Below are positions 54,634 to 63,377 of a stretch of DNA of 64,000 bases, piece by piece; position 1 is the first letter of the stretch; each line of letters begins with the position of its first letter. Location: positions 1 through 64,000 of the forward strand of contig NZ_QFWQ01000003.1 in the NCBI RefSeq assembly GCF_003335105.1, written 5' to 3'. Origin of the DNA: Rhodanobacter denitrificans (GTDB lineage Bacteria > Pseudomonadota > Gammaproteobacteria > Xanthomonadales > Rhodanobacteraceae). The notes beneath the pieces are model-generated. The model was not told where the DNA came from and ran no database searches. It was given only the letters and a program-made list of their open reading frames with translations. Both the position numbers and the translations under genes were made by a program.

Positions 54634-55322
54634 GTCCTCGTCCGCCGCGTGGCGCGCCATGCCGGCCACGCCTGGGCCGCGGTCAGTCGCCAGTGCCTGA
54701 GCGTGGTACTCAACCAGCCGTGTCGCGCATATTTGCGCGCGCTGGTCTCCAGCACGGCGGGAATGCGCCGCAGCGGCAGGCCGGCCTGTCTCGCGGCCCA
54801 TACCAGCAGGTGGTCCTCGCCGTAACGCGCCTGCTCGTCGAAGCCGTGCAGCGCCTCGAAGCAATGCCTCGGCAACAGCAGTCCCTGATCGCCGAACGGC
54901 AACCCCAGCCAGCGCGCGCGCCAGTTGGCGCCGGCCGCGTTCAACGCCGTCCAGCGCGGGCCGTCGCCACGAAAGGCGAGCGTGAACCATCCCAGCGCCT
55001 CGCCGCCCTGCCCGATGAAGCGCTGCAGTTCCTGCAGGGTGCCGGGACGCAAGCGCGAGTCGGCATGCAGGAACCACAACCACTCGCCCGTGGCCAGGCC
55101 GGCGCCGAGATTCTGCTGGCAGGCACGGCCGGCCTCGCTGCGGCACTGCCGATAGCGCAGATATGTGGGCCACGTCGCCGGCGATGGCCGCGGCTCATCG
55201 TCCGCACACGCCATGATGACTTCGCTGCCGTCCGGCAGGGCGGACAGTTGCCGCAGCAGCTCGGGCCATTCGGTTTCGCCGGGCGCCAGCGGCACGATCA
55301 CCGACAACGAGCTCGTCGACAT
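54630..55322 (-). CDS. TIGR04283-type arsenosugar glycosyltransferase
   Basis: 230 aa from ATG 55322 (MSTSSLSVIVPLAPGE). Family 2 glycosyltransferase with GRACQQNLGAGLATGEWLWF, then LHADSR (DxD-like HADS) and LPFGDQGLLLPRHCFEALHG. TIGR04283 is the other glycosyltransferase of arsenosugar clusters. One base separates it from arsM. Confidence 0.88.
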   Translation of the reverse strand: MSTSSLSVIVPLAPGETEWPELLRQLSALPDGSEVIMACADDEPRPSPATWPTYLRYRQCRSEAGRACQQNLGAGLATGEWLWFLHADSRLRPGTLQELQRFIGQGGEALGWFTLAFRGDGPRWTALNAAGANWRARWLGLPFGDQGLLLPRHCFEALHGFDEQARYGEDHLLVWAARQAGLPLRRIPAVLETSARKYARHGWLSTTLRHWRLTAAQAWPAWRATRRTRT

Positions 55323-55323
55323 G

Positions 55324-56391
55324 TCAGCAACAGCTGGCCGCGACGCTGGCCGGCGCGGCGGGCGCGCAATCGAACAGGCCGAAATGCTTCCGCTTGTCGC
55401 CGTCGATGCGGAAATGCGCGACATAGCGGCTGCCCGCCAGCATGTCGGCGGTGTTGCCGCAGACCCGCACCGGGCGGCCGCTCTCGAACAGGTGATGGTC
55501 GTCCAGCGCGAAGCGGTGCGGGTGCCCGGGCAGGCTGCCCAGGTAGGTCGCGACCTGGCCGTAGTCCTCGCAGCGATCCTCCAGCGGCAGCTTGAATGCG
55601 CGCCAGGTAATCGATTCGAAGTTCGCAAAACCGATACGTTGCTCGATCGCCGCATCGGTCAGCGCGATCGGGCTGCGTGCGCACACGCGCGCATCGGCCA
55701 CGCCAAGCTCACCGAGCAACCGCCGGAAATCCTCCACGTACAACGCGCCGGCCAGGCACTCGCCCAGCAGCACCGGGTCGGCCAACAGCTCGCGCGGCAA
55801 CCGACGGTCGCTGAACACGTCGGAGAAGTACAGCTCGCCACCGGGCTTGAGCACGCGGCATATTTCGGCGAACGCGCGGCGCTTGTCCGGCACCAGGTTG
55901 AGCACGCAGTTGGACACCACGACGTCGACGGAGCCATCGGCGATGCCCAGCGCCGCCAGGTCCGCGAGATCGCCCAGCTGCAGGGTGACATTGCTGCGCG
56001 CATGGCCGAAGGCCTGCGCATGCCATTCGCGATGGCGCTCGGCCACCGCCAGCTGCCGCTCGGTCATGTCGACGCCGATCACCCGCCCCTGCTCGCCCAC
56101 CAGCTTCGACAGCAGATAGACGTCCCGTCCGCTGCCGCAGCCGAGGTCGAGCACGATGGCGCCGTCCACCGCCGGCGGCAGCGGCGAGCCGCAGCCGTAG
56201 AAGCGCTCGCGCACCTCCGGGTGCAACTGGACAAGGATCGAACGCAGGTTTTCCGGCATCGCTTCCAGGCTGCAGCATGCCGTGGTGCGCAGGTCGCGGC
56301 TCGACTGCAGGGTTTCGCCGTAGTAGCTGCGCACGGCGGATTGCTGCTCTTCCGCACCGGCGACGACGTCTTGTTCCAGGTTCATGCTCAT
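55324..56391 (-). CDS. arsM: ArsM-like arsenite methyltransferase
   Basis: 355 aa from ATG 56391, which overlaps the arsS stop (ATGA). N-terminal YYGETLQSSRDLRTTACC carries the Cys pair of arsenite methyltransferases, then FYGCGSPLPPAVDGAIVLDL (SAM motif I LDLGCGSGRD) and VDVVVSNCVLNLVPDKRRAF with the conserved Cys. It methylates As(III) with SAM. Its C-terminal part (VCGNTADMLAGSRYVAHF) extends beyond short ArsM forms, as in many bacterial homologues. Confidence 0.9.
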   Translation of the reverse strand: MSMNLEQDVVAGAEEQQSAVRSYYGETLQSSRDLRTTACCSLEAMPENLRSILVQLHPEVRERFYGCGSPLPPAVDGAIVLDLGCGSGRDVYLLSKLVGEQGRVIGVDMTERQLAVAERHREWHAQAFGHARSNVTLQLGDLADLAALGIADGSVDVVVSNCVLNLVPDKRRAFAEICRVLKPGGELYFSDVFSDRRLPRELLADPVLLGECLAGALYVEDFRRLLGELGVADARVCARSPIALTDAAIEQRIGFANFESITWRAFKLPLEDRCEDYGQVATYLGSLPGHPHRFALDDHHLFESGRPVRVCGNTADMLAGSRYVAHFRIDGDKRKHFGLFDCAPAAPASVAASCC

Positions 56392-57368
56392 GTCAACGAT
56401 CCTCCACAGGAGCTGCCCGCCCCGGCGGTACAGCCATAGCAATGATTGGCGAACGCAATCGGGCCGTGCCCGACGTCCGCCAGCGCGTCGATTTCCCACA
56501 AGGTTCGTCGGCGGCCGCCCAGCGGCAGCCCCAGCGCCTGGTTGAAATCGCAGTCGAAGAGTTCGCCATCCCAGCTCACCGACAGCAGGTTGCGGCACAT
56601 CACGCCCAGCGCCGCGCGCGGATTGAATGCATCGAGCAGGGTCTGCATGTAGCGCTCGTAGCGACCCTCGCGCTCGAGCAGGTGCAGGAAGCGCTTGATC
56701 GGCATGTTGGTGATGGTGAACAGGTGGTTGAACACGATGCCGAAGTGTTCGGCCAGCTCGTGCCGGTAGGTCGCCTCCAGCGTCGCCTGGGCGGGCGGCA
56801 GCGTGGCGCCCAGCGGGTTGTAGACCAGATCCAGTTCCAGCCCGGAGCCGGCGCGCCCGTAGCCGAGCGCATTGAGCCGATGAAGGGCGCGCAGGCTGGG
56901 ATCGAAAACGTGCCGCCCGCGCTGCTTCTCCACGTTGGCCTTGCTGTAGCAAGGCAGCGAGGCGACCACCTTGACGCCCTGTTCGGCCAGGAACTCCGCG
57001 GTGTCCTCCTGTCCGGGACGGAACAGCACGGTCAGGTTGCAGCGGTCGATGACGGTCTTGCCCAACGCACGCGATCCCTGCACCAGGGTGCGGAAATGTG
57101 GGTTGAGTTCCGGCGCGCCGCCGGTCAGGTCCACCGTATGCACGCCCGGGGCCTTCGCCAGCAGTTCCAGGATGCGTTCCACCGTGGCCGCCTGCATGAT
57201 CTCGGTGCGCCCGGGCCCGGCTTCCACGTGGCAATGCTGGCAGGCCAGGTCGCACAGCTTGCCGACGTTGACCTGCAGGATCTCCGTCGGCATGCGCGGC
57301 AAGGCGAGCCCATGCTCGCGCAGGGAGCGGGCGAACGATGGTGCGGCGAAAGATGGAACGGCGTTCAT
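56388..57368 (-). CDS. arsS: ArsS radical SAM protein of arsenosugar synthesis
   Basis: 326 aa from ATG 57368 (MNAVPSFAAPSFARSLREHG). Radical SAM cluster motif CDLACQHCH (Cys-x3-Cys-x2-Cys) near 39-46, then DLTGGAPELNPHFRTLVQGS. The C-terminal DUF3641 part has DCDFNQALGLPLGG and HCYGCTAGAGSSCGG. It is thought to build the C-As bond of arsenosugar precursors from ArsM products. It lies 174 bases after the reductase fusion, with no promoter recognised. Confidence 0.9.
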   Translation of the reverse strand: MNAVPSFAAPSFARSLREHGLALPRMPTEILQVNVGKLCDLACQHCHVEAGPGRTEIMQAATVERILELLAKAPGVHTVDLTGGAPELNPHFRTLVQGSRALGKTVIDRCNLTVLFRPGQEDTAEFLAEQGVKVVASLPCYSKANVEKQRGRHVFDPSLRALHRLNALGYGRAGSGLELDLVYNPLGATLPPAQATLEATYRHELAEHFGIVFNHLFTITNMPIKRFLHLLEREGRYERYMQTLLDAFNPRAALGVMCRNLLSVSWDGELFDCDFNQALGLPLGGRRRTLWEIDALADVGHGPIAFANHCYGCTAGAGSSCGGSLT

Positions 57369-57542
57369 GGCAGCATGTCCTGGCGATGTTGGCGGCGCTG
57401 GCGCACCTGTGCGGACCGGTCCGGGCGCCCCGGCAGCAGGGCCTCCACAGTACGCCGTGATCCTTCGCACGCCGATCGCACGGCAGGCATGCAGCACCCG
57501 GCCCTCTGTCCTGGCATGAAATCGTGATTCCTCATGCCGCCC

Positions 57543-59684
57543 TCACTTCCGCCGCCATGCGTGATAGCGGGCCAGCCAGTGCAGCACTCGTTCGGGCGCA
57601 TGGGCCTTCTTCCAGTTTCCCGCCGCGTACTTGTTGGCTTCGGCCCAGGTCGGATACGCGTGGATGGTGCCAAGGATCTTGTTGAGTCCCAGCCCATGGC
57701 GCATCGCCAGCACGAACTCGGCCAGCATCTCGCCTGCATGCTGGCCCACGATGGTTGCGCCCAGGATGCGATCCTTGCCTGGTGCGGTCAGCACTTTCAC
57801 GAAGCCATGCGCCTGATCCTCGGTGATCGCCCGGTCCAGATCGTCCAGTTCATAGCGCGTGGTCTCGAACGGAATGCCCTGCGCCTTCGCCTCGCGCTCG
57901 TTGAGGCCGACGCGCGCCACCTCCGGATCGACGAACGTCACCGCCGGAATCACCGCGTAGTCGACGCGAAAACGCCAGATCGAGCCGAACAGCGCATTGA
58001 CGGCGGCGTACCACGCCTGGTGGGCGGCGACGTGGGTGAACTGGTAGGGCCCGGCGACGTCGCCGCAGGCGTAGATGTTCGGGTACAGCGTGGCCAGCCA
58101 CGCATCCGTATCCACTGTCCCGGTCACAGGGATGCCCAGTTCCTCCAGCCCGAAGCCGGTGACGCGCGGCTTGCGCCCGACCGCCACCAGCAGCGTGTCG
58201 AAGGGGATCCTTGCGCGCCGGCCCTCATGCTCGCAGACCAGCGCGTATTGCCCGCCATGCCGCTCGACTGCCACGGCACGGCAGTCCGTACGCACGTCCA
58301 CGCCATCGGCCGACAGGCGCGCCCGCACGAAGACGGATACCTCGTCGTCCTCGCGCATCAGCAGGCGCCTGTGGCTCTGCACCTGAACGACCGGCGTACC
58401 GAGTCGGGCAAATGCCTGCGCAAGCTCGCAGCCGATCGGGCCGCCGCCCAGTATCAGCAGGCGCCCGGGCGGGTCCTGCAGCTGCCACAGCGTTTCGGAG
58501 GTGAGATAGCCCGCTTCGGCCAGCCCCGGCAGATCCGGCACCACGGGTTCGGCGCCGGTGGCAATCACGATGGCACGCGTGGTGACGGGCCTGCCATCGA
58601 TCTCGACCGTCCACGGCGACACGATGCGTGCATGGCCATGCTGCACCTCCACGCCCAGCCCGCGGTAGCGCTCCACCGAGTCGTGCGGCGCCACGGCCTG
58701 CACCGCGCGCCGCACGCTGCCCATCACGGCGTGGAAATCGACCCTGATGTCACCGGCATCCACCCCGACGCGCGTCGCGCCCCGCACGTGTGCCGCCAGC
58801 CGCGCCGCGTGGATCAGCGCCTTCGATGGCACGCAGCCGGTATTGAGACAGTCGCCGCCCATGGCGCCGCCTTCCACCAGGGTGACCTTTGCGCGCACGG
58901 CGGCGGCGATATAGGCGCTGACCAGTCCCGCCGAACCGGCGCCGATCACCACCAGGTTCCGATCGAAGCGCTTCGGCGCCGGCCAGCCTGCATGGAGGCG
59001 CCGCCGCCTCACCCGCGCCACGCTCCAGCGCGCCAGCCACGGGAACACCCCCAGCAGGACGAGCGAGCCGGCGATCCGGGGCGAGACGATGCCCGACAGC
59101 GAGTGCAGGCGGGCCAGCTGGGTGCCGGCATTCACGAACACCACGGTCGCCGCCAGCATGCCGAGCTGGCTGACCCAGTAGAACGTGCGTATCGGTAACC
59201 TAGTCAGCCCCATCAGCAGGTTCACCACGAAGAACGGGATCACCGGAACCAGCCGCAGCGTGAACAGGTACAGGGCGCCTTCGCGCCGGATGCCCTCGTC
59301 GACCGCGTGCAGGCGCTGGCCGAAGCGCCGCTGTACCATGTCGCGAAAGACGAACCGGCTGGCGAGGAAGGCCAGCGTCGCGCCGATGCTCGAGGCAAAC
59401 GACACCAGCAGTGTGCCTTCCAGCAGGCCGAACATCGCGCCGCCGGCCAGGGTCAGCAAGGTGGCCAGCGGCAGCGACAACGCGGTGACCGCCACATACA
59501 GCAGGAAAAAACCGCCGCCGAGCAGCCACGGATGGGCCTGCCGGAAAGCGTCCAGCGCGAGCAGGTGCGCCTTCAGCGCAGCCAGCGTGAACTGGTGCTG
59601 CCAGCCCAACGCGAAGAACACGGCGACCGCACCGGACAGGCCGATGACGATCAGCCAGCGGAGGATCGTGGTGCGATTTTTCAT
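57543..59684 (-). CDS. TVP38-type membrane domain fused to FAD disulfide reductase
   Basis: 713 aa from ATG 59684. Residues 1-225 are a TVP38/TMEM64 (VTT-type) membrane domain (FFLLYVAVTALSLPLATLLT, LVPVIPFFVVNLLMGLTRLP). From about 245 a pyridine-nucleotide-disulfide oxidoreductase follows: LVVIGAGSAGLVSAYIAAAV (FAD), redox pair Cys279/Cys284 in GGDCLNTGCVPSKAL, GGGPIGCELAQAF (NAD(P)H) and ACGDVAGPYQFTH. It resembles MerA/dihydrolipoamide-type enzymes but has no N-terminal metal-binding domain. It stands 25 bases after the ECF sigma gene. The electron acceptor is unknown. Confidence 0.9.
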   Translation of the reverse strand: MKNRTTILRWLIVIGLSGAVAVFFALGWQHQFTLAALKAHLLALDAFRQAHPWLLGGGFFLLYVAVTALSLPLATLLTLAGGAMFGLLEGTLLVSFASSIGATLAFLASRFVFRDMVQRRFGQRLHAVDEGIRREGALYLFTLRLVPVIPFFVVNLLMGLTRLPIRTFYWVSQLGMLAATVVFVNAGTQLARLHSLSGIVSPRIAGSLVLLGVFPWLARWSVARVRRRRLHAGWPAPKRFDRNLVVIGAGSAGLVSAYIAAAVRAKVTLVEGGAMGGDCLNTGCVPSKALIHAARLAAHVRGATRVGVDAGDIRVDFHAVMGSVRRAVQAVAPHDSVERYRGLGVEVQHGHARIVSPWTVEIDGRPVTTRAIVIATGAEPVVPDLPGLAEAGYLTSETLWQLQDPPGRLLILGGGPIGCELAQAFARLGTPVVQVQSHRRLLMREDDEVSVFVRARLSADGVDVRTDCRAVAVERHGGQYALVCEHEGRRARIPFDTLLVAVGRKPRVTGFGLEELGIPVTGTVDTDAWLATLYPNIYACGDVAGPYQFTHVAAHQAWYAAVNALFGSIWRFRVDYAVIPAVTFVDPEVARVGLNEREAKAQGIPFETTRYELDDLDRAITEDQAHGFVKVLTAPGKDRILGATIVGQHAGEMLAEFVLAMRHGLGLNKILGTIHAYPTWAEANKYAAGNWKKAHAPERVLHWLARYHAWRRK

Positions 59685-59709
59685 GGGTACGGAATCCGGT
59701 CGGCAGTGC

Positions 59710-60219
59710 TCAGTCCCTGAGATATTCCTGGACCATCTGGCGGCCACGATGGATGCGGCTCTTGACCGCCTCCCGCGTCAGCAGGAGCTGGCCGGCGATC
59801 TCGCTGATCGAGTACTCCTCGAAATCGCGAAGGATGATCGCCTCCCGGTATTTTTCCGGCAGCGACTGGATGGCGGCGGCCAGGTCCGAGCGCAGATCGA
59901 AATGCTCGACATAGACAAAAATGGCGTGATCCGGATCCGGCAACGCGACCTGCCCGCGCATCGCGCGCAGCAACCGGTGGCATTCGTGGCGCACGATCGA
60001 AAAGGCCCAGGCGGGAAACGAGGCGATCGTGCGCAGCGTGCCGAGCCGGCGGTAGATCAGCAGCAACGATTCCTGCACCGCATCGTCCGGGTCCACGCTG
60101 CTGGCGCATTGCGACTGGGCGATGCGCCGCAGGTCCGGCCGGCACGCGGTCAGCAGCCGTTCGACCGCGGCGAGGTCGCCCTGCCGCGCGGATTCCAGGA
60201 GGATCGGGTCATGTCGCAT
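59710..60219 (-). CDS. ECF sigma factor, small form
   Basis: 169 aa from ATG 60219 (MRHDPILLESARQGDLAAVE). Region 2 (VDPDDAVQESLLLIYRRLGT) and region 4 (EKYREAIILRDFEEYSISEI, LLLTREAVKSRIHRGRQMVQ) are clear. No anti-sigma gene lies beside it in the window; such genes (NrsF/DUF1109 type) often partner sigma factors of bufferin clusters. Its own promoter (60278-60311) matches those of bufA1 and the DUF427 gene, suggesting autoregulation. Confidence 0.92.
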   Translation of the reverse strand: MRHDPILLESARQGDLAAVERLLTACRPDLRRIAQSQCASSVDPDDAVQESLLLIYRRLGTLRTIASFPAWAFSIVRHECHRLLRAMRGQVALPDPDHAIFVYVEHFDLRSDLAAAIQSLPEKYREAIILRDFEEYSISEIAGQLLLTREAVKSRIHRGRQMVQEYLRD

Positions 60220-60277
60220 GGGGGGAACCTTTGCGTGGTTGCTCGGTGGTGCAGTGGCGGGGATTCCGGTTCTCTCG

Positions 60278-60311
60278 CCCCATAGAGGACTCCGGCGCAT
60301 CAAAGGATTCA
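60278..60311 (-). promoter_or_regulatory. ECF-type promoter, copy 2 (sigma gene)
   Basis: Minus strand: TGAATCCTTTG (60301-60311), 13 bases, CTCTATGGGG (60278-60287). It shares both boxes and the 13-base spacing with the copies before bufA1 and DUF427. Confidence 0.75.
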
Positions 60312-60318
60312 AGCGGAT

Positions 60319-60333
60319 TGGCCGGCACGGCCA
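60319..60333 (-). terminator. Stem-loop after doxX
   Basis: TGGCCG-TGC-CGGCCA (minus strand) begins one base after the doxX stop (60335-60337) and precedes the sigma promoter. It is a short hairpin without a T-run; it may attenuate read-through. Confidence 0.35.
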
Positions 60334-60334
60334 G

Positions 60335-60856
60335 CTACCCTGCCCGTACCGCGGCATCCGTGCCGTCGCCCCGCTTGTCCATGGGCCGGAATCGATCGAG
60401 GATCCGATCGAGCGAGAACGAACCCGGCCCCCAGGCGATCACCGCCAGCAGCATCATCGCCCAGACCTTGTGGTCGCTGAAATCGTTGCCGATCAGGCCG
60501 ACCCAGAAACCGTGCGGCCACAGATCCGGGTAGGAAACGACGGCCATGATGTTGTAGACGAACAGGAACCCCGCGGTCACCCGCCCGCCCAGCCCCAGCA
60601 GGAGGAACCACGGCGCGACCAGCTCGATCCAGGTGCCGAGAAACGCCGCGGCGTCGCCGGACAACAGCGGCACGTGGTATTCGTTGTTGAACAGGTAGAA
60701 CGTACCCGCCGGGTCGTCGAGCTTCACCACGCCGGCGTGCCAGAACGCCAGTGCCACCCACACCCGGAACAACAACAGCACCACCGGCCCCAGGCTCGAC
60801 AATGCCTCCGCCAGTTGCCGGTAATGACCACTCGTGCGCCACAGCAGCTTGTTCAT
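60335..60856 (-). CDS. DoxX-family membrane protein
   Basis: 173 aa, four helices. LLLFRVWVALAFWHAGVVKL and FLGTWIELVAPWFLLLGLGG are typical of DoxX. DoxX-like proteins often close bufferin operons. The start overlaps the bufC stop by four bases (ATGA), so it belongs to the bufA1-bufB-bufC-doxX unit. Role unknown; a quinone- or thiol-linked redox function is proposed for the family. Confidence 0.9.
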   Translation of the reverse strand: MNKLLWRTSGHYRQLAEALSSLGPVVLLLFRVWVALAFWHAGVVKLDDPAGTFYLFNNEYHVPLLSGDAAAFLGTWIELVAPWFLLLGLGGRVTAGFLFVYNIMAVVSYPDLWPHGFWVGLIGNDFSDHKVWAMMLLAVIAWGPGSFSLDRILDRFRPMDKRGDGTDAAVRAG

Positions 60857-61638
60857 GTGCAGCCCTCTTGGTTGTTGAACGCCACGACCAGGCCCTGCAC
60901 GAGCAGGTCCCGCAGACAGGGTTGAAGATCGAAAGCGGCATCCAGGTCCATGGCCGCCCGATGGGCCGCAGCCACATCGCCGCCCGCGGCCAGCACCTCG
61001 ATGCAGTGGAACGTGGCGGGGTCGACGGCAGCCATGGCCACCTCGCCGCCATCACGCCACAGCAGGACGCTCTCGCCACCCCGATCGGGACGCGGAGCGG
61101 GCCCGCCGGGCGACTGGCACCACTGCCACAAGGTGAGCACGGCCCAGCGGCTGTGCAGCAGATGCAGGCTCGGATGCAAGCGCAGGTGCAGCCGGCGCGG
61201 TTCCACCGCAGCCGCGTCGGCGGCGGCGCGGGCATCGGCAGGCGCCGCATCCGGCGCCAGCACGGTCAGCTGGCGCAACCAGTCCAGCCTCGCGATGTCC
61301 GCCAGGTAGCCCAGTGAGCGGGCCCGTGGTATCGCCTCGATGAACCCGGGCAGCGCGCCGCCGAATGACTGCAGGTTGCCGCAGGTGGAGGGGTGTTGCT
61401 CCCGGTAACGCGCGGCCATCGCCTCGAAAAAATCCTCGCCCACTAGCGCATGCACGGTGGGGAAAGCGTCGTGCAGGGCCGCATCGAGGGTCGCGGCCAC
61501 CGCGTTGCGGTAGATGCGCAGCCGCGCCGCCGGATCCAGCCCGGCGCCGTCGACCCATGCCGCCACGTCGTCGCTGCGGCCCAGCACGGCCGCAGCGAAG
61601 CCTTGCTGCAGTTCATGCAATCGCGGTGCGGCAGGCAT
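60853..61638 (-). CDS. bufC: BufC/DUF2063 partner of bufferin synthesis
   Basis: 261 aa from ATG 61638 (MPAAPRLHELQQGFAAAVLG); a start at 61656 would give six more residues. DUF2063 helices (LRIYRNAVAATLDAALHDAF, PTVHALVGEDFFEAMAARYR) and C-terminal part near LQPCLRDLLVQGLVVAFNNQ. Although named a DNA-binding domain family, these proteins act with the MNIO enzyme BufB as its partner that recognises the precursor. It overlaps bufB by 26 bases. Confidence 0.88.
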   Translation of the reverse strand: MPAAPRLHELQQGFAAAVLGRSDDVAAWVDGAGLDPAARLRIYRNAVAATLDAALHDAFPTVHALVGEDFFEAMAARYREQHPSTCGNLQSFGGALPGFIEAIPRARSLGYLADIARLDWLRQLTVLAPDAAPADARAAADAAAVEPRRLHLRLHPSLHLLHSRWAVLTLWQWCQSPGGPAPRPDRGGESVLLWRDGGEVAMAAVDPATFHCIEVLAAGGDVAAAHRAAMDLDAAFDLQPCLRDLLVQGLVVAFNNQEGCT

Positions 61639-62479
61639 GCAGCTCCTCCTCGGCACGGGCGGCTTCGGCCAGCAGCACCTCCAGTTCGGGAATGTCCTGG
61701 TCCCATTCGATCAGCGTCGGCTGCGGTCCGCACAGTTCCAGCGCCTCGCGGTAGAGCGCCCACACCTCGTCGGCGACGGGACGGCTGTGGCTGTCGATCA
61801 GCAGCGGCACCGGCAGCCGGTCCTTGCGCAGAAAGCCGGCGAGATGGATCTCGCGCACCGAGGCATGCGGCATGGCGCGCAGGTACTCGCCCGGGTCGAA
61901 GCCGTGATTGACGCTGTTGACGTAAACATTGTTCACGTCCAGCAGCAGGCCGCAGCCGCTGCGGCGTACCAGTTCGGCGACGAAGGCCGACTCCGGCATG
62001 TCGGCGTGACGGAAGCTGAGATAGCTTGAGACGTTCTCGACCAGGAACTCGCGCCCCAGCGCGTCCTGCACCTGCTGCACGCGCGAGACCATCAGGGCCA
62101 GGGCTTCCGCGGTATACGGCAGCGGCAGCAGATCGTTCAGATGGATGCCGCCGATCGCGCCCCAGCAGATGTGGTCCGAGACAAGCGCGGGCTGATAGCG
62201 GTCGACCAGCCGCCGCAGGCTGGCCAGGTGTGCAACGTCTAACGCATCGGACGAACCCAGTGACAGGCCGACGCCGTGCAGGCTGAGGGGATAGTCGGCG
62301 CGGATGCGCTCCAGCGCCGCATGCATCGGACCGCCGGCAGCGAAATAGTTCTCGCTGTGCACTTCGAACCACGGCACCGGCGGCCGCTCCTGCAACACCC
62401 GGGCGATGTGCGGCGCGCGCAAGCCGATCCCGGCGGCTGCCGGGATCGGGCGCTGCGCCTGTGGCAGCAGGAAGCTCAT
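61613..62479 (-). CDS. bufB: BufB/MNIO (DUF692) iron enzyme of bufferin maturation
   Basis: 288 aa. Multinuclear non-heme iron oxygenase barrel with the metal-ligand motifs EVHSENYF, LHGVGLSLGS, SDHICW, ENVSSYL, LLLDVNNVYVNSVNHGFD and REIHLAGF. In characterised bufferin systems BufB converts Cys residues of the BufA precursor to thiooxazole-type heterocycles. It begins eight bases after bufA1, in the expected gene order. Confidence 0.92.
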   Translation of the reverse strand: MSFLLPQAQRPIPAAAGIGLRAPHIARVLQERPPVPWFEVHSENYFAAGGPMHAALERIRADYPLSLHGVGLSLGSSDALDVAHLASLRRLVDRYQPALVSDHICWGAIGGIHLNDLLPLPYTAEALALMVSRVQQVQDALGREFLVENVSSYLSFRHADMPESAFVAELVRRSGCGLLLDVNNVYVNSVNHGFDPGEYLRAMPHASVREIHLAGFLRKDRLPVPLLIDSHSRPVADEVWALYREALELCGPQPTLIEWDQDIPELEVLLAEAARAEEELHACRTAIA

Positions 62480-62487
62480 GGCCTGGA

Positions 62488-62784
62488 TCAGGCCTTGTCC
62501 GCCGGGGTGGTGGAACCGCCGTCGATCTTTTCGCACAGGCCGGCCGGCACGGCCACGAACGCATTGGCGTCGCGTGCCTTGCTGTCCTGGCCGGCGCACG
62601 AATGCCCCGGCGACTTGCAGTCGTTCTTGTGCGCCGCATTGATGCCGTAGCACTTGGTCATCGCCATGTTGGCCGACTTCATCTCGTTCGCGCCGTTCGG
62701 CGCCGGGCTGGCGGTGGCGACCGATGCCACGCCGAGGGCCAGCGCGCCGGCCAGGGCGATTTTGAGCAGGTTGTCGTGGTTCAT
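62488..62784 (-). CDS. bufA1: BufA1 bufferin precursor (DUF2282)
   Basis: 98 aa. Signal peptide about 1-26 (ATA-SPAPNG). The mature peptide has four Cys (45, 56, 63, 84) in the pattern CYGINAAHKNDC, then HSCAG and VPAGLCEKI, as in DUF2282 bufferins that bind copper in the periplasm after Cys modification. The ATG at 62784 lies in the correct register after the promoter at 62823-62856; an open frame further upstream (to 62823) has no signal peptide at its start. Confidence 0.92.
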   Translation of the reverse strand: MNHDNLLKIALAGALALGVASVATASPAPNGANEMKSANMAMTKCYGINAAHKNDCKSPGHSCAGQDSKARDANAFVAVPAGLCEKIDGGSTTPADKA

Positions 62785-62822
62785 GATGGGTATCTCCGTA
62801 AGGTGAGCCGGGGCGTCCGGCA

Positions 62823-62856
62823 CCTCATAGAGCCACCCAGGGGGCCAAAGGATTCA
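62823..62856 (-). promoter_or_regulatory. ECF-type promoter, copy 1 (bufA1 operon)
   Basis: Minus strand: TGAATCCTTTG (62846-62856), 13 bases, CTCTATGAGG (62823-62832), about 35 bases before the bufA1 ATG. Confidence 0.75.
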
Positions 62857-62924
62857 TGATTCGTGCGTGCTGCAAGCGGCCCATCGAGTGGCTGCCGGCG
62901 CGAGGTGGCCGCCCAGCCGCCTGT

Positions 62925-63206
62925 TCAGGGACACACCATGACCCCGTGCCAGAACGCGACGTACCCGCGGATCTCCGCCGCTTCCGGCTTGGGCTCCGGG
63001 TAGTACCACGCCGCGGCGGGATTGACCTCGTCGTCGACCACGACATCGAAATAGCTGGCCGTGCCTTTCCAGGGACACACCGAATGCCGGGTGCTGTCGC
63101 GCAGGTGCTCGCGCCTGAGCGACTCCGGCGGAAAATAGTGATTGCCTTCAATCACGATCGTGTGCTCGCTCTCGGCGATCACGCTGCCTTGCCACATCGC
63201 GCGCAT
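62925..63206 (-). CDS. DUF427 protein
   Basis: 93 aa from ATG 63206 with GAGGAGA upstream. Family motifs: YFPPESLRREHLRDSTRHSV, then CPWKGTASYFDVVVDDEV and AAWYYPEP. The fold is a small beta barrel. The CPWKG Cys may be functional. Enzyme role unknown. It is likely driven by the ECF promoter copy 3, about 170 bases upstream; the leader between (63207-63377) holds no gene I recognise. Confidence 0.85.
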   Translation of the reverse strand: MRAMWQGSVIAESEHTIVIEGNHYFPPESLRREHLRDSTRHSVCPWKGTASYFDVVVDDEVNPAAAWYYPEPKPEAAEIRGYVAFWHGVMVCP

Positions 63207-63377
63207 GGGTCTCTCCTCGTTGCAGTTGGCTGGAACCGATACTGCCGCCGTTCGCACTCGCCGGCCGGTTTGCCGTCAGTGGTGAAGACGCGCGCGGCAG
63301 CCAGGGCAGGCTCGAAATCCATGGCCACCGATACGGGGGAATGGCCATGAACTTTCCGCTGCCGCGCGACGCCCTCA

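Noticed and set aside
57534-59198. 554-codon plus-strand frame opposite the TVP38-reductase fusion
   Set aside because: It is a shadow frame; the minus strand has FAD, NAD(P)H and redox motifs.
57543-59684. MerA completing the mer operon
   Set aside because: It lacks the N-terminal metal-binding domain, has a TVP38 membrane domain instead, and is 55 kb away in another cluster.
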